A stretch of 64,000 bases of DNA from Actinomadura coerulea. GTDB taxonomy: Bacteria > Actinomycetota > Actinomycetes > Streptosporangiales > Streptosporangiaceae. The notes beneath the pieces were generated by a model, which saw nothing but the letters and a program-made list of their open reading frames with translations, had not been told where the DNA came from and did not search any database. Below are positions 10,013 to 19,187 of the stretch, in pieces. A program made the position numbers and the translations under genes. The stretch is from contig NZ_JACHMQ010000001.1 in the NCBI RefSeq assembly GCF_014208105.1, positions 2,480,001 through 2,544,000 of the forward strand. The letters run 5' to 3'. Positions within the stretch are counted from its first letter, which is position 1. Each line of letters opens with the position of its first letter.

Positions 10013-11887
10013 GTGGGCTTTCCAGAGACCCGACGGGTCGTCATCGTCGGAGCGGGCTTAGCCGGAACCGCCACCGCCATACGGCTCATGCAGTTCGCCC
10101 GGGAACCTTTACAAGTAGTGCTCATAGAGCGGCGACCCGAATATCGCAGTGCGGGCGTCGCCTATCATCCTTCGGGCAACCACTGGCACCACGTCTTCAA
10201 TATTCAGGCGGGCCGCATGTCGATGTTCCGCGAGGACGTCGACGATTTCGTGGACTGGGCCAACACCGAGGCCGACCGGACCGGCTGGCCTCCCGGGTGG
10301 AGCGGCTTCACCTTCACCGAGTCCGGGCCGGCGCCCCGCAGGCTCTACGCCGACTACCTCCGGGCCCGCCTGGCCGAAGCCGCGCAGGAGGCGCCCGACG
10401 GCGTGGAGCTGCTCGGAGTCGACGGCGAGGCGGTCGACATGACGGCCCGCACCGCGGGCGGAACCGGCCGCGTGCGCGTCGTCGTCGAGGAGCGCTCATC
10501 GAAGCGGCCCGGCGCCGCGCCTGGCCCCATGACGATCGACGCCGACCACGCCGTCCTCGCCACGGGGCTGGAGGAACGGAAACTCCCGTTCGCGGCCGGT
10601 GTGGAGGACCACCCCTGCTTCGTACGGCACCCCTACTCCGAGCAGGGGATCGAGCGGATCCTCGGCGTGCGGCGCGACGCCGAGGTCGCCGTCATCGGCA
10701 CGCTGCTCAGCGCGTACGACTCGGCGTCGCTCCTGCTGCGGCACGGCCACACCGGCAAGATCCACATGATCTCGCGCTCCGGGCTGACGCCGCGCACCTA
10801 TCCCTCCGGCCACCGCCACCACGTCCTCGACCTGCCGGCTCCGCGGCTGCACACCGACGGCTACGAGGGGTGCGACGAGCTCGTCCGGCGCTTCAGGGAC
10901 GAGTGGGAACGCGCCTGCGCCCACCTCGCCCGCCGGCATCCCGGCGTGGCGCCCGCGGTCGTGAGCGAGCGCATCGCCAAGTCCTGGGAGCCCCGCCTGC
11001 CCGAGGTCCTGGCCCGGATCCCCTCGGCCGATCTCCGCGCGCTCCTCGACCGGTACGGGAGCCTGCTGGCCACGCTGCGCGTGAGCGCCGTCCCCTACAT
11101 CACCGAGTTCGTCGACGCCGCGATGGCGGAGGGCGGGCCCGTCGCCCTCACCACCGGCACCGTCGGCGGGATCACCGCCACCGAGGCCGGCACCCTGCGG
11201 GTGGCGGTGTCCGGGCCCGTGCCGGCGCGGACCATCGAGGCCGACCTGGTGATCTCCAACTTCGGACGGGAGACCGACTACGGGCGAGTCGGTTCGGCGC
11301 TCTGGAGGAACCTGCTGCGCAGGGGGACCGCAGTACCGCACCGGCGGACCGGGCGCGGCGTCGAGGTGGACGGCCACGGCTTCCTGCTCGGAGCGGCCGG
11401 CGTGCGCACCGCTCCGGTCACCGTGGTCGGCTGCCCCCGGGAGGGCGACGAGATCACCCGGTACGGGCGGATGGGCGCGTTCACGTTCAACCTCGCCGCT
11501 ATCAAGAACCACTCGGTCGGCGTCGCCGCGGCCGTGCTGCGCGACCTCGAATCCTGCTACGACGAGCCGGCCGAGACCGTGTCCAAGGCCGTGGCCCACG
11601 GCGCGGACGACGAGGTGCGCGCGGCGTTCGCCCGCGCGGTCCGCCTCGACGTGCACCGGATGGCCGCCCGGCGCCGCCGGGAACGCCGGGCCCGCGCGGC
11701 GAGCCTCGCGAGCGGACTGCGCGCCCTGCGCGGCGCCATGACCGCCGGCGGCGAGGCCCCCGTGCCGGACGGGGCGCTGCGCTTCGTCGTGAACGCCGCC
11801 GCCACGGCGAGGCTCAACGACCTGTCCGTAACGCCGCGGGAGCTCCGTGCGCTGCTCGAACTCGACGGATCACCGGAGCCGGCATAG
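10013..11887 (+). CDS. FAD/NAD(P)-binding protein (NAD_binding_9 type)
   Basis: A 624-residue flavin-dependent enzyme candidate. The dinucleotide-binding motif VIVGAGLAGTA is at residues 9-20, and a second nucleotide-binding region with AVIGTLLSAYD lies near 230. Family members are large single-polypeptide proteins in actinomycetes and proteobacteria, often of unknown reaction. No signal peptide or membrane helix. GTG at 10013 gives a start 8 residues before the FAD motif. The next gene begins 154 bp downstream on the same strand and encodes a PEP-utiliser fragment; the two are probably an operon. Reaction and substrate cannot be named. Confidence 0.82.
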   Translation: MGFPETRRVVIVGAGLAGTATAIRLMQFAREPLQVVLIERRPEYRSAGVAYHPSGNHWHHVFNIQAGRMSMFREDVDDFVDWANTEADRTGWPPGWSGFTFTESGPAPRRLYADYLRARLAEAAQEAPDGVELLGVDGEAVDMTARTAGGTGRVRVVVEERSSKRPGAAPGPMTIDADHAVLATGLEERKLPFAAGVEDHPCFVRHPYSEQGIERILGVRRDAEVAVIGTLLSAYDSASLLLRHGHTGKIHMISRSGLTPRTYPSGHRHHVLDLPAPRLHTDGYEGCDELVRRFRDEWERACAHLARRHPGVAPAVVSERIAKSWEPRLPEVLARIPSADLRALLDRYGSLLATLRVSAVPYITEFVDAAMAEGGPVALTTGTVGGITATEAGTLRVAVSGPVPARTIEADLVISNFGRETDYGRVGSALWRNLLRRGTAVPHRRTGRGVEVDGHGFLLGAAGVRTAPVTVVGCPREGDEITRYGRMGAFTFNLAAIKNHSVGVAAAVLRDLESCYDEPAETVSKAVAHGADDEVRAAFARAVRLDVHRMAARRRRERRARAASLASGLRALRGAMTAGGEAPVPDGALRFVVNAAATARLNDLSVTPRELRALLELDGSPEPA

Positions 11888-12041
11888 TCCGAAAAGCCAT
11901 ATCGGCATTCGGAAAGGTGCGTTTTCTCATCCGCGGTTGCACTCTCTATTCATGCTCTGCCCGGGACGGGCCGGACCGCGGATCGCCTTGGCGCGGCCGG
12001 GCCCGCGTCGCCAACCGGGACCGGCGAGAGAGAGGACATCC

Positions 12042-13259
12042 GTGAGCCCTCGCGAAGTACCAGGGGTCGTGCTCGTCGATTCGCACAAGCGATCCGTCCA
12101 GGGGACCTGCAACCGCAGCAGGAAACCGGTCGAGGGCGCCATTCTCGTCGTCGATGCACTCGGCCCCGAACTCTACGACGCCATCGTCTCCTGCGCCGCC
12201 GTGATCTGCGCGAAAGGCGGCCGGACCGGCCACATGCAATCCCTTTGCCGCTCGCGCGGAATACCCGTGCTGCGCGTCGCCCCGTCCGAACTGGACTCGC
12301 TCGCCGGGCAGGCCACGGTCCTGCTCGACCGCGCGTCGGTCGTCCTCGGCGAGGCCGCACCGGCGGCGCCCGCCCGCCGGCGGCGGGCCGCCGCCTTCGG
12401 CGACATCGAGTCGATCTGCGTCGTCGTCGCCGGCACCGCCGACATCCGGGCGACCAACGCCCTCGCACCCCGCGTCGAGCACGCCGACTCGTTCTTCATC
12501 CGCGAGGAGTTCGTCTGCTTCTCCGCCGGGCTGAGCCCGATCGACTCGCTCCGGGAGGGCGTCGCTGAAGCCGAGCGCTACGGCGCCGCGGTGGCGTCGC
12601 GGCTGTGCCCGATGGTGCGCGAGCTCCTTCCCGGCCAGCGCCTGATCATGAGACTGCTCGACCTGCGCTCCGACGACGCCGCCAAGATCACCTCAGGCGC
12701 CCACGTCGACGACGAGCCGAACCCCGAGCTCGGCCGGCACGGCGCCCGGTGGCTGCTGCGGGAGCGCGGCTACCCGCACGCCTTCCGGGCGCTGCGCGTC
12801 CACCTGCGGGACCGGCTCGGCGCGGACGCGGACCGGGTGCGCTTCGCCGTTCCGTTCATCAACGACCGCGACGAGTACGTGCGGCTGCGGCGGCACCTCG
12901 GACTCGGGGACGAGACGCCGCTCGCCGTCTTCGTCGAGACGCCGGCCGCGGTGCATTCGGCGGCCGACTTCTGCGCCTCCGGGGCGGGCGAGCTGTTCGT
13001 CGGCACCAAGGACCTGATCCAGTTCTACCTCGCCGCCGACCGCGGCAACCACCTGGTCTCGGCCGCCTACCAGACACGGCATCCGGCGGTCCTGGCCGCG
13101 CTGCGCCAGGCCGTCGAGTCCGGACGCGGCGCCGGCGCGCCGGTCCACGTGTTCGCGCTGGGCGCCGACCTGGACCACTACGCGCGGCACCTTCCGGTGC
13201 GCAGGCTCATGATGTGCGCCGCCGAGCTGCGGCACCTCGCCGGGAGGCGGGCGGCCTAG
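12042..13259 (+). CDS. PEP-utilising enzyme: swivelling His domain plus TIM barrel only, altered active site
   Basis: A 405-residue relative of the C-terminal two thirds of PTS enzyme I. The mobile phosphohistidine domain is at about 1-100 with GGRTGH (His64 equals the phospho-His of GGRTSH). The PEP-binding barrel follows, with R154 (REEF), R204, NPELG near 227, E299 (VETPAA), D324 and R334 (DRGN). Two positions differ from enzyme I: the Asn before the Asp is Lys323 (GTKDL), and the catalytic Cys near the C-terminus is missing (FALGADLD). It lacks both an ATP-grasp domain and an HPr-binding domain, so it is neither PpsA/PPDK nor a full enzyme I. GTG at 12042 follows GAGAGGA. Function unknown. 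Confidence 0.8.
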   Translation: MSPREVPGVVLVDSHKRSVQGTCNRSRKPVEGAILVVDALGPELYDAIVSCAAVICAKGGRTGHMQSLCRSRGIPVLRVAPSELDSLAGQATVLLDRASVVLGEAAPAAPARRRRAAAFGDIESICVVVAGTADIRATNALAPRVEHADSFFIREEFVCFSAGLSPIDSLREGVAEAERYGAAVASRLCPMVRELLPGQRLIMRLLDLRSDDAAKITSGAHVDDEPNPELGRHGARWLLRERGYPHAFRALRVHLRDRLGADADRVRFAVPFINDRDEYVRLRRHLGLGDETPLAVFVETPAAVHSAADFCASGAGELFVGTKDLIQFYLAADRGNHLVSAAYQTRHPAVLAALRQAVESGRGAGAPVHVFALGADLDHYARHLPVRRLMMCAAELRHLAGRRAA

Positions 13260-13603
13260 CGGGCCGGGCCGGCGCCGCCGAAGGCGATCTCGTTGCCCTC
13301 CGGGTCGCGGAAGACCACCTTGGTCACGCCGTTGCCGTACTCCTCGCGTCCCGCCGGCGGGATGCCCCGCCGCGCGACCCCCGCGACCCGGTCGGCGAGA
13401 TCGTCGACGAACGCGAGGACCAGAGCGCGGCCCGCCCGCTCCGGGTCCTGCACGATGTAGACGTAGCGGTGCTCGGCCACCTCCCACACGGCCTCGATGT
13501 CGTTGGGCAGGAACGACGGCTTCGCGCCGAAGAACCGCTCGTACCACGGCAGCGCCTCCCCGTAGTCGGTGACGGGGATGCCGGCGAAGAGATCGAGTGA
13601 CAT
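13256..13603 (-). CDS. VOC-family (glyoxalase/bleomycin-resistance fold) protein
   Basis: A 115-residue single VOC module: beta-alpha-beta-beta-beta repeats, opening with LDLFAGIPVTDYGEALPWYE and ending with VFRDPEGNEIAF. The metal-type Glu in GNEI and a His in the central AEHRYVYI are present. The family covers dioxygenases, isomerases and drug-binding proteins, so the role is open. The gene converges on the PEP-utiliser with a 4-bp overlap of the stops and is divergent from the CoA-transferase gene. Confidence 0.85.
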   Translation of the reverse strand: MSLDLFAGIPVTDYGEALPWYERFFGAKPSFLPNDIEAVWEVAEHRYVYIVQDPERAGRALVLAFVDDLADRVAGVARRGIPPAGREEYGNGVTKVVFRDPEGNEIAFGGAGPAR

Positions 13604-13703
13604 GTCGCTCCTCGTGCGTCAGGATGCGTCACAGATGATGACCCCGGCGGGGCCGCGAACTCATCGCCCCCCGGCGCTCCGCCCTCGGCGTCGGCTCCGT
13701 TGC

Positions 13704-13724
13704 GGCCAGTCGGGCAGACTGGCC
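13704..13724. promoter_or_regulatory. Perfect 8-bp inverted repeat upstream of the CoA-transferase gene
   Basis: GGCCAGTC-GGGCA-GACTGGCC lies about 50 bp before the ATG at 13775. It may be an operator or a 5' leader hairpin. Two direct TGCGTCA copies (13615-13621 and 13625-13631) lie just upstream. Confidence 0.4.
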
Positions 13725-13774
13725 ACGCGGACCACCGCGACCTGGTCACCCACGTCTTTCGGAAAGGGCTCTCG

Positions 13775-15007
13775 ATGCGCGTTGTCTCCCAGGAGGATCT
13801 GGCACGGGTGCTGGCCGGACTGCCGGGGCGGCCCCGGATCGTGGCCGGCGGCAACTTCGCCGCGCCCCGCCGGGCCCTGCAGATCCTGGACGCGGCGGTC
13901 GGCGAGTACCGCCTGTTCATGCTCAACGCCCAGACGGAGCTGCCGGAGCGCGAGGGGGTCGACCTGGAGACGCCCTTCGTCGGCGCCGGGATGCGCGGCC
14001 GCGCGAACCTGCGCTACTTCCCGTCGCGGCTGTCACTGGTGCCGAACCTGCTGAAGGACTCGCTGCCGCCGGACGTGGTGATCGTGCAGACCTCCACGCC
14101 GGTCGCCGGGACCGTCTCCCTCGGCATCGAGGTCAACATCCTGCCCGCTGCCATCGAGGCGGTCCGCGCGCGCGGCGGCCTGGTCGTCGCCCAGATCAAC
14201 CCCCGCATGCCCTACACGTTCGGCGACGCCGTCCTCGCGACCGACGAGATCGACCTGGCGATCGAGGACGACGAGGCGCTCGCCACCCCGGTCCCCCGGC
14301 CGCCCGGCGAGGTCGCCCACGAGATCGGCGAGCGGGTGGCCCGGCTCGTCCCGCAGGACGCCACCCTCCAGCTCGGCATCGGCGCCATACCGGACGCCGT
14401 GCTCTCCTCGCTCCTCGACCGGCGGGGGCTGCGCGTGTGGTCGGAGATGTTCAGCGACGGGGTGCTGGCGCTGGAGAAGGCGGGCGCGCTCGACGCCGAC
14501 ACCCCGATCACCGCGTCCTTCGCCTTCGGAAGCCCTGAGCTGTACGCCTGGGCCGACCGCAACGAGCGGATCCGGATGCTGCGCACCGAGAAGACCAACG
14601 ACCCGAGCCTCATCGCCCGCCGGCCCCGGATGGTCTCGGTGAACTCGGCGCTCCAGGTCGACCTGTTCGCCCAGGCCAACGCCAGCCGCGTCCGCGGGGT
14701 CATCTACTCCGGCTTCGGCGGGCAGACCGACTTCGTCGTCGGCGCGCTGCACTCCCCCGGCGGGCACGCCGTCATCGCCCTGCCGTCGTGGCATCCGCGC
14801 GCGGACGTCTCGACCGTCATCCCGCGCCTCGCCGGCCCGGTCACCTCGTTCCAGCACAGCTACATCGTCAGCGAGCGGGGCGCCGCCACCGTGTGGGGGA
14901 ACGACGCCGCCTCCCAGGCCCAGCAGATCATCGACAACGTCGCCCACCCCTCCGCCCGCGACGAGCTGCGCGAGCAGGGCCGCGAGCTCGGCTTCCCGCT
15001 CCGCTGA
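13775..15007 (+). CDS. Acetyl-CoA hydrolase / 4-hydroxybutyrate-type CoA-transferase
   Basis: A 410-residue family I CoA-transferase of the AbfT/Cat1 type. It moves CoA between acetyl-CoA and a short-chain acid, or hydrolyses acetyl-CoA. The catalytic glutamate is visible in WSEMFSDGVLAL, and the CoA-site motif GFGGQTDF is intact. ATG at 13775 follows GGAAAGGG. The next gene on the strand is the rubber oxygenase lcp, so a link to catabolism of isoprenoid acids is conceivable, but lcp has its own promoter and no direct tie is shown. Confidence 0.88.
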   Translation: MRVVSQEDLARVLAGLPGRPRIVAGGNFAAPRRALQILDAAVGEYRLFMLNAQTELPEREGVDLETPFVGAGMRGRANLRYFPSRLSLVPNLLKDSLPPDVVIVQTSTPVAGTVSLGIEVNILPAAIEAVRARGGLVVAQINPRMPYTFGDAVLATDEIDLAIEDDEALATPVPRPPGEVAHEIGERVARLVPQDATLQLGIGAIPDAVLSSLLDRRGLRVWSEMFSDGVLALEKAGALDADTPITASFAFGSPELYAWADRNERIRMLRTEKTNDPSLIARRPRMVSVNSALQVDLFAQANASRVRGVIYSGFGGQTDFVVGALHSPGGHAVIALPSWHPRADVSTVIPRLAGPVTSFQHSYIVSERGAATVWGNDAASQAQQIIDNVAHPSARDELREQGRELGFPLR

Positions 15008-15072
15008 CGGCCCCGGCCCCCGCGGCCCACCGCACCGCCGCGCCGCCGGGCCGTCCCGAACGCGCCGACGGC

Positions 15073-15103
15073 TATTGGCAGAGCGCCAATAAGGGTCTAG
15101 TGT
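15073..15103 (+). promoter_or_regulatory. lcp promoter with operator overlapping the -35
   Basis: A perfect inverted repeat TATTGGC-AGAGC-GCCAATA (15073-15091) overlaps a -35-like TTGGCA (15075-15080). A -10-like TAGTGT (15098-15103) follows after 17 nt. The layout is that of a repressor-blocked promoter. In known lcp systems the repressor is a TetR protein; none is encoded next to this gene. Confidence 0.6.
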
Positions 15104-15180
15104 TCCGGTCAGCTCAGGAAACCCGGGGGTGCCCGGCGCCGCGACCGGCGGACGCCTCCGGCCCCCAGGAGGAGCAGGGC

Positions 15181-16422
15181 ATGGACAGACCCAGCAGACG
15201 CAACGTGTTGATGACCGGTGGGGCGCTCGGAGCGCTCGGCGCCCTCGGCGTCGCCTCGCCCGCGCAGGCGTCCCCTCGGTGGACGTGGTCGCCCGAGGGC
15301 TCGGTGGCGGGAGCGGGCAGGGGCGCCGACCCGCGGTGGGTGTGGGACCCGGAGGCCGACGCGCTGGTCGCCTCGCTGATCGACCGGGGAGACGTCCCCA
15401 GGGTCAACGAGCTGCTCCGCACGTGGACCAAGAACGGCCAGCCGCTGCCGGACGGGCTGCCGACCGACCTGCGCGACTTCATGGAACGCGCCCGCCGGCT
15501 GCCTCCTTGGGCCGACCCGGGCAAGCTGGCCACCGCGTTCGAGTTCAACGAGAAGCGCGGCCTCTACCTCGGCGTCACCTACGGCTTCGCCAGCGGGATG
15601 ATGAGCACGGCCATCCCCAAGGAGGCGCGCGCGGTCTACTACTCCAAGGGCGGCGCGGACATGAGGGACCGCATCACCAAGACCGCCAAGCTCGGCTACG
15701 ACATCGGCTCCGAGAAGGCCTTCGAGCCCGACGGCGAGATGATCGTCACCTGCGTCAAGACGCGGCTGGTGCACGCCGCCGTGCGCCACCTGCTGCCGAA
15801 GTCCCCGTACTGGACCAAGGCGGCCGACGAGAAGATCCCGATCAGCCAGGCGGACATGATGGTCACCTGGCACAGCCTGCCCACGACCGTCATGCAGAAC
15901 CTGGTCAGGTGGAAGGTGCCGATCCCGGACGCCGAGTCCGAGGCGTTCCTGCTGTCCTGGCAGCTCGCCGGCCACATGCTCGGGATCCGGGACGAGTACA
16001 TCCCGAAGTCGTGGGCCGAGGCGAACTCCCAGGCCGAGCAGGTGCTGACCCCGGTGCTCGCGCCGACCCCCGAGGGGGTCAAGCTGGCCGACATCCTGCT
16101 CAACCTCGGCTCCACGATCGACGGCGGGATCCTCACCAAGCCCATCCTCGGCTCGCTCACCCGCTTCATGCTCGGCGACGAGATCGCCGGATGGCTGAAG
16201 ATCCCGCGGGACCCGCTGTGGGACCCGCTCATCCGGACCCTGTGGCCGCCCTTCGTCGCCGTCCGCGAAGGCCTGCTCGACCTCACGAAGGCGCCGAAGG
16301 AGCTGCGGCAGCTCTACTGGGCCTTCGACGAGATCCTCCGCCAGGGCGCCCTGCTCTACCTGTCCGGGTTCACGACGCCGATCAGCATCGAGATCCCGCA
16401 GACCAACAACCCGCACTACTGA
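15181..16422 (+). CDS. lcp: Latex-clearing protein, haem-dependent rubber oxygenase, Tat-exported
   Basis: A 413-residue DUF2236 protein that cleaves cis-1,4-polyisoprene to oligo-isoprenoid aldehydes/ketones. A twin-arginine signal (PSRRNVL, hydrophobic core, SPAQA) marks export. The residues known in the Streptomyces K30 enzyme occur at the same numbers: R164, K167, T168 and H198 (proximal haem ligand, in RLVHAAVR); a lysine at 84 is close to the distal Lys83. This coincidence in numbering and the full length argue for a true Lcp rather than a distant MpaB homologue. ATG at 15181 follows CAGGAGGAGCAGGGC. The oxiAB genes seen beside some lcp genes are absent here. A cytosolic relative lies at 59614-60756. 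Confidence 0.9.
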   Translation: MDRPSRRNVLMTGGALGALGALGVASPAQASPRWTWSPEGSVAGAGRGADPRWVWDPEADALVASLIDRGDVPRVNELLRTWTKNGQPLPDGLPTDLRDFMERARRLPPWADPGKLATAFEFNEKRGLYLGVTYGFASGMMSTAIPKEARAVYYSKGGADMRDRITKTAKLGYDIGSEKAFEPDGEMIVTCVKTRLVHAAVRHLLPKSPYWTKAADEKIPISQADMMVTWHSLPTTVMQNLVRWKVPIPDAESEAFLLSWQLAGHMLGIRDEYIPKSWAEANSQAEQVLTPVLAPTPEGVKLADILLNLGSTIDGGILTKPILGSLTRFMLGDEIAGWLKIPRDPLWDPLIRTLWPPFVAVREGLLDLTKAPKELRQLYWAFDEILRQGALLYLSGFTTPISIEIPQTNNPHY

Positions 16423-16469
16423 GCCGGGGCGCCGGCGGCGCCCTCGCGGGCCGCGCGCACCGCGTCGTC

Positions 16470-16504
16470 GCCGGGCTCGGGACCGGCCGGATCCCGAGCC
16501 CGGC
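16470..16504. terminator. Bidirectional terminator hairpin
   Basis: Perfect 12-bp stem GCCGGGCTCGGG (16470-16481) / complement (16493-16504) with an 11-nt loop, between the convergent lcp and DUF4132 genes. Confidence 0.8.
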
Positions 16505-16521
16505 ATCCCCGCCCCGTCCGG

Positions 16522-19125
16522 CTAGTACGCGCTGCGGACGAGGTCGTGGACGGCCTCGCTCATGGTGACCGGATCGACCCGGCCCAGCGGGACCGTGTCC
16601 TCGGGCGCGCGCCCCGGGGCCGGGCCCGCCCACAGAGCGGTGATCTTCTGGTCCTCGCCCTCCCCGTACATGTAGTGGCCCAGGCCGGGGCTCAGGACGG
16701 CCACGACGTACAGGCCGGCCGGGTCGCGCCGGGCGAGCCACCCGCCCGCGAAGCCGCCGTCGGCGTCCACGGACTCCCAGCGCCCCTGCGAGTGGCCCTT
16801 GGCCTTGCCGTAGGGCAGCACGAGCCCCTCGACCCGGGCGAGCCGGTGCGCGGCGCGCTCGCCTTCGGTGAGCCGGTGGACGGGCCGCCCGAGCTGCTCG
16901 AACGGCTGGAGGATCTCGTAGTCGGCGAACAGCTCGGCCCAGGCGCGCAGCTCGTCGCCCAGCAGGACCGGATGGGCGACGCCGACGCGGTCGCCCGGCG
17001 CGGGGGTGAACGGATCGTCGCGGACGTCGGCGTAGTCGCGGCCCTCGTCCACGCGGAAGGCCGTCCCGGAGGCGGTGGTCCACACCAGCCGGCGGACGAT
17101 GTGCCCCAGCAGCGGGTGGGCGACGAACAGGGTCCGGAAGTCCTCCGGCGTCCAGCTCCGCCGGGTGGTCATGGCGAGCTCCAGGCGCCTGATCTCCTGG
17201 TCGGCGATCGTCCTCAGGTCCTTCCTGAGGCCGGTGAACAGGGCGTGCGCGGCCGGGGCGAGGGCGGGGTCGTCCTTCGGGCCGGGCTTCGGCGCGCTCC
17301 TGCGCACCCTGCCGCCCGGCTCCCGCACCAGCGGGACGAGCTGCTCGTCGAAGGCCACGGTGAACCGGCGGGGGCCGTAGTCCAGGACGAGCGTGCCCCG
17401 CTCGTCCAGCCCGAAGCCGGGGACGGCCCGGTCGGCGAGGGCGTCGCGCGTCATGCCGCGCGCCGCGGCGATCTCGTCGATCTTGAGGGCGGCCCGGGCC
17501 TTCAGCCCCTTGTACCTGCCGCGGCGTGTCAGCTCGAACAGGTGGGTGAGGGCCACGTCGGAGCCGATCGCGGCCAGGACGTCCAGCGCGGCCGCGGCCC
17601 GGGCGGCGAGCCCCTGGCCCGGCCAGGCCTTGATCAGCGGGCTGAGCCGCCGCACCGTCGTGTCGTCGCCGACCAGGCCGAGCTGCGCCAGCGCCCAGTT
17701 GTGCCGGGTCGGCGCGCCGAGCGCCTGCCAGCGTTCGAACACCGCCCAGGAGAACTCGGCCAGCGAGTGCGGGTCGCAGAACGCGCGGACCCGCGCGGCC
17801 TCGGGCGCCTTCCTGGCGAGCAGGCCCAGCAGGTGCCGGGTCGCGCCCGCGGGAAGGGCCCGGTCGCGGTCGCGCGTGAGGATCCGCGGAAGCAGCGCCG
17901 GATCGGCCCAGTCGGACTTCGCGCCGCGGGCGGGCCTGCCGGTGAGCACCTCGGGCAGGTCGGCGCAGTCCGGAACGGCCGGACGCGGCAGGAGCGCCTC
18001 GACACTCCCCGCAGGCACCGCCTCGGCCAGGCCGGGCCTGGCGTGCAGCAGCCGGCGCACCGTGCCCGCGGCTTGCAGGCCCCTGGTCGTGCCCTCGTCG
18101 ATCAACGGGGCCAGCGCCCGGAGCGCGTGCTCCGGGTACCGGTCCGCCGCCTCCTGCAAGGCGGCGGGCACCCCCTTCTCGCCCAGGTGGTCGAGCAGGA
18201 GCGGGAAGACCGCCTCGTCGGCGATCCCCGCGAGCGCCCGCAGCACGACCGCGCGCGTCGCCTCGGCGTCGTGACCGTGCCGGAAGGCGAGGTCGAGCAG
18301 GGGAAGCGCGTCGGTGCCCAGCCCGTCGAGCAGCGTCCCGATCACCGCGGGGGTGACCGGCACCCACCTCACCTTCCCGATCTGCGCCGCGCTGGACAGG
18401 GAGCAGAGCAGGAACTCGTAGTCGAGGTCCGCGGACCCGAAGGAGCTGCCGGGGGAACCGTCCAGCCAGGCCGTCTCCGTGGGCGCGAGGTAGGACGCCA
18501 CGCGCTGCCTCCAGGCGTCGCCGCGATGGTTCGACAGGCGCGCGACGGCGTCGGCGTACCCGTCGTCGGGCGCGGCGGCCAGCAGCGTGCGGAGCCGTTT
18601 GGCCGCCGCGTCCCCGGCGACCCACCGGCCGACCGGGAAGTGGTCGTGGAAGGTGACGCGCCGGATCTCGCCGCGCCATCCTCCGGGGGCGCCGTCGCCG
18701 TAGGCGACGAGCCGGGCGACGAAGCCGGAACCGGGCGTCGCGGGCCGCGGCACCGGGCCGGGCTCGACCGAGAACGCCTCGGTGACCGCGCAGGCGGCGA
18801 AGGCGAGGCCGTGGTCCAGCACCCATGCGTCCAGGAACGCCGTGCCGTCGACCTCTTCGAGGTACTTGACCGCGACGGCGGCCGCGGCCGCCGCGCCCGC
18901 CGGATCGGCCTCCCCGCCCAGCCATGCCCGCAGGGCCCGGCCGAGCTCCGGGTCGGTGCGCTCGTGCTCCAGCATCTCTCCGGCGATCGGCCGGGCCGCG
19001 AGGTCCCACGCGCGGGCGCTCCGCGCCGCGCCCTCGTCCACGGCGACCGGCGGGCCGGGGATGCCGCCGCGCCTCGGATGGATGTGCTCGCGCCACTCGA
19101 CCGGGATCTCCACCGTCTCGCCCAT
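16522..19125 (-). CDS. DUF4132-domain protein with HEAT-like repeats
   Basis: An 867-residue cytosolic protein. The first two thirds consist of Ala/Leu-rich helical pairs (for example LALTHLFELTRRGRYKGLK), consistent with HEAT-like repeats. The last 250 residues form the DUF4132 module, including WTTASGTAFRVDEGRDYADV, the conserved ILQPFEQLGRPVH block and a C-terminal LSPGLGHYMYG segment. Proteins of this family sometimes carry an N-terminal WGR domain; none is evident here. Function is unknown; some relatives sit near MoxR ATPase/VWA genes, which are not present in this window. ATG at 19123-19125 is the only start that fits. Confidence 0.75.
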   Translation of the reverse strand: MGETVEIPVEWREHIHPRRGGIPGPPVAVDEGAARSARAWDLAARPIAGEMLEHERTDPELGRALRAWLGGEADPAGAAAAAAVAVKYLEEVDGTAFLDAWVLDHGLAFAACAVTEAFSVEPGPVPRPATPGSGFVARLVAYGDGAPGGWRGEIRRVTFHDHFPVGRWVAGDAAAKRLRTLLAAAPDDGYADAVARLSNHRGDAWRQRVASYLAPTETAWLDGSPGSSFGSADLDYEFLLCSLSSAAQIGKVRWVPVTPAVIGTLLDGLGTDALPLLDLAFRHGHDAEATRAVVLRALAGIADEAVFPLLLDHLGEKGVPAALQEAADRYPEHALRALAPLIDEGTTRGLQAAGTVRRLLHARPGLAEAVPAGSVEALLPRPAVPDCADLPEVLTGRPARGAKSDWADPALLPRILTRDRDRALPAGATRHLLGLLARKAPEAARVRAFCDPHSLAEFSWAVFERWQALGAPTRHNWALAQLGLVGDDTTVRRLSPLIKAWPGQGLAARAAAALDVLAAIGSDVALTHLFELTRRGRYKGLKARAALKIDEIAAARGMTRDALADRAVPGFGLDERGTLVLDYGPRRFTVAFDEQLVPLVREPGGRVRRSAPKPGPKDDPALAPAAHALFTGLRKDLRTIADQEIRRLELAMTTRRSWTPEDFRTLFVAHPLLGHIVRRLVWTTASGTAFRVDEGRDYADVRDDPFTPAPGDRVGVAHPVLLGDELRAWAELFADYEILQPFEQLGRPVHRLTEGERAAHRLARVEGLVLPYGKAKGHSQGRWESVDADGGFAGGWLARRDPAGLYVVAVLSPGLGHYMYGEGEDQKITALWAGPAPGRAPEDTVPLGRVDPVTMSEAVHDLVRSAY

Positions 19126-19187
19126 GGCACCGCAAGCTAGCGGCGGCGTCCGACATCCCGGTCACGCGTCCGCGGCGGCGCCTCGGC

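Noticed and set aside
16546-19140. 864-codon open frame antisense to the DUF4132 gene
   Set aside because: A GC-bias shadow: low-complexity Gly/Arg/Pro/Val sequence with no domain, while the minus-strand protein has recognisable family blocks.
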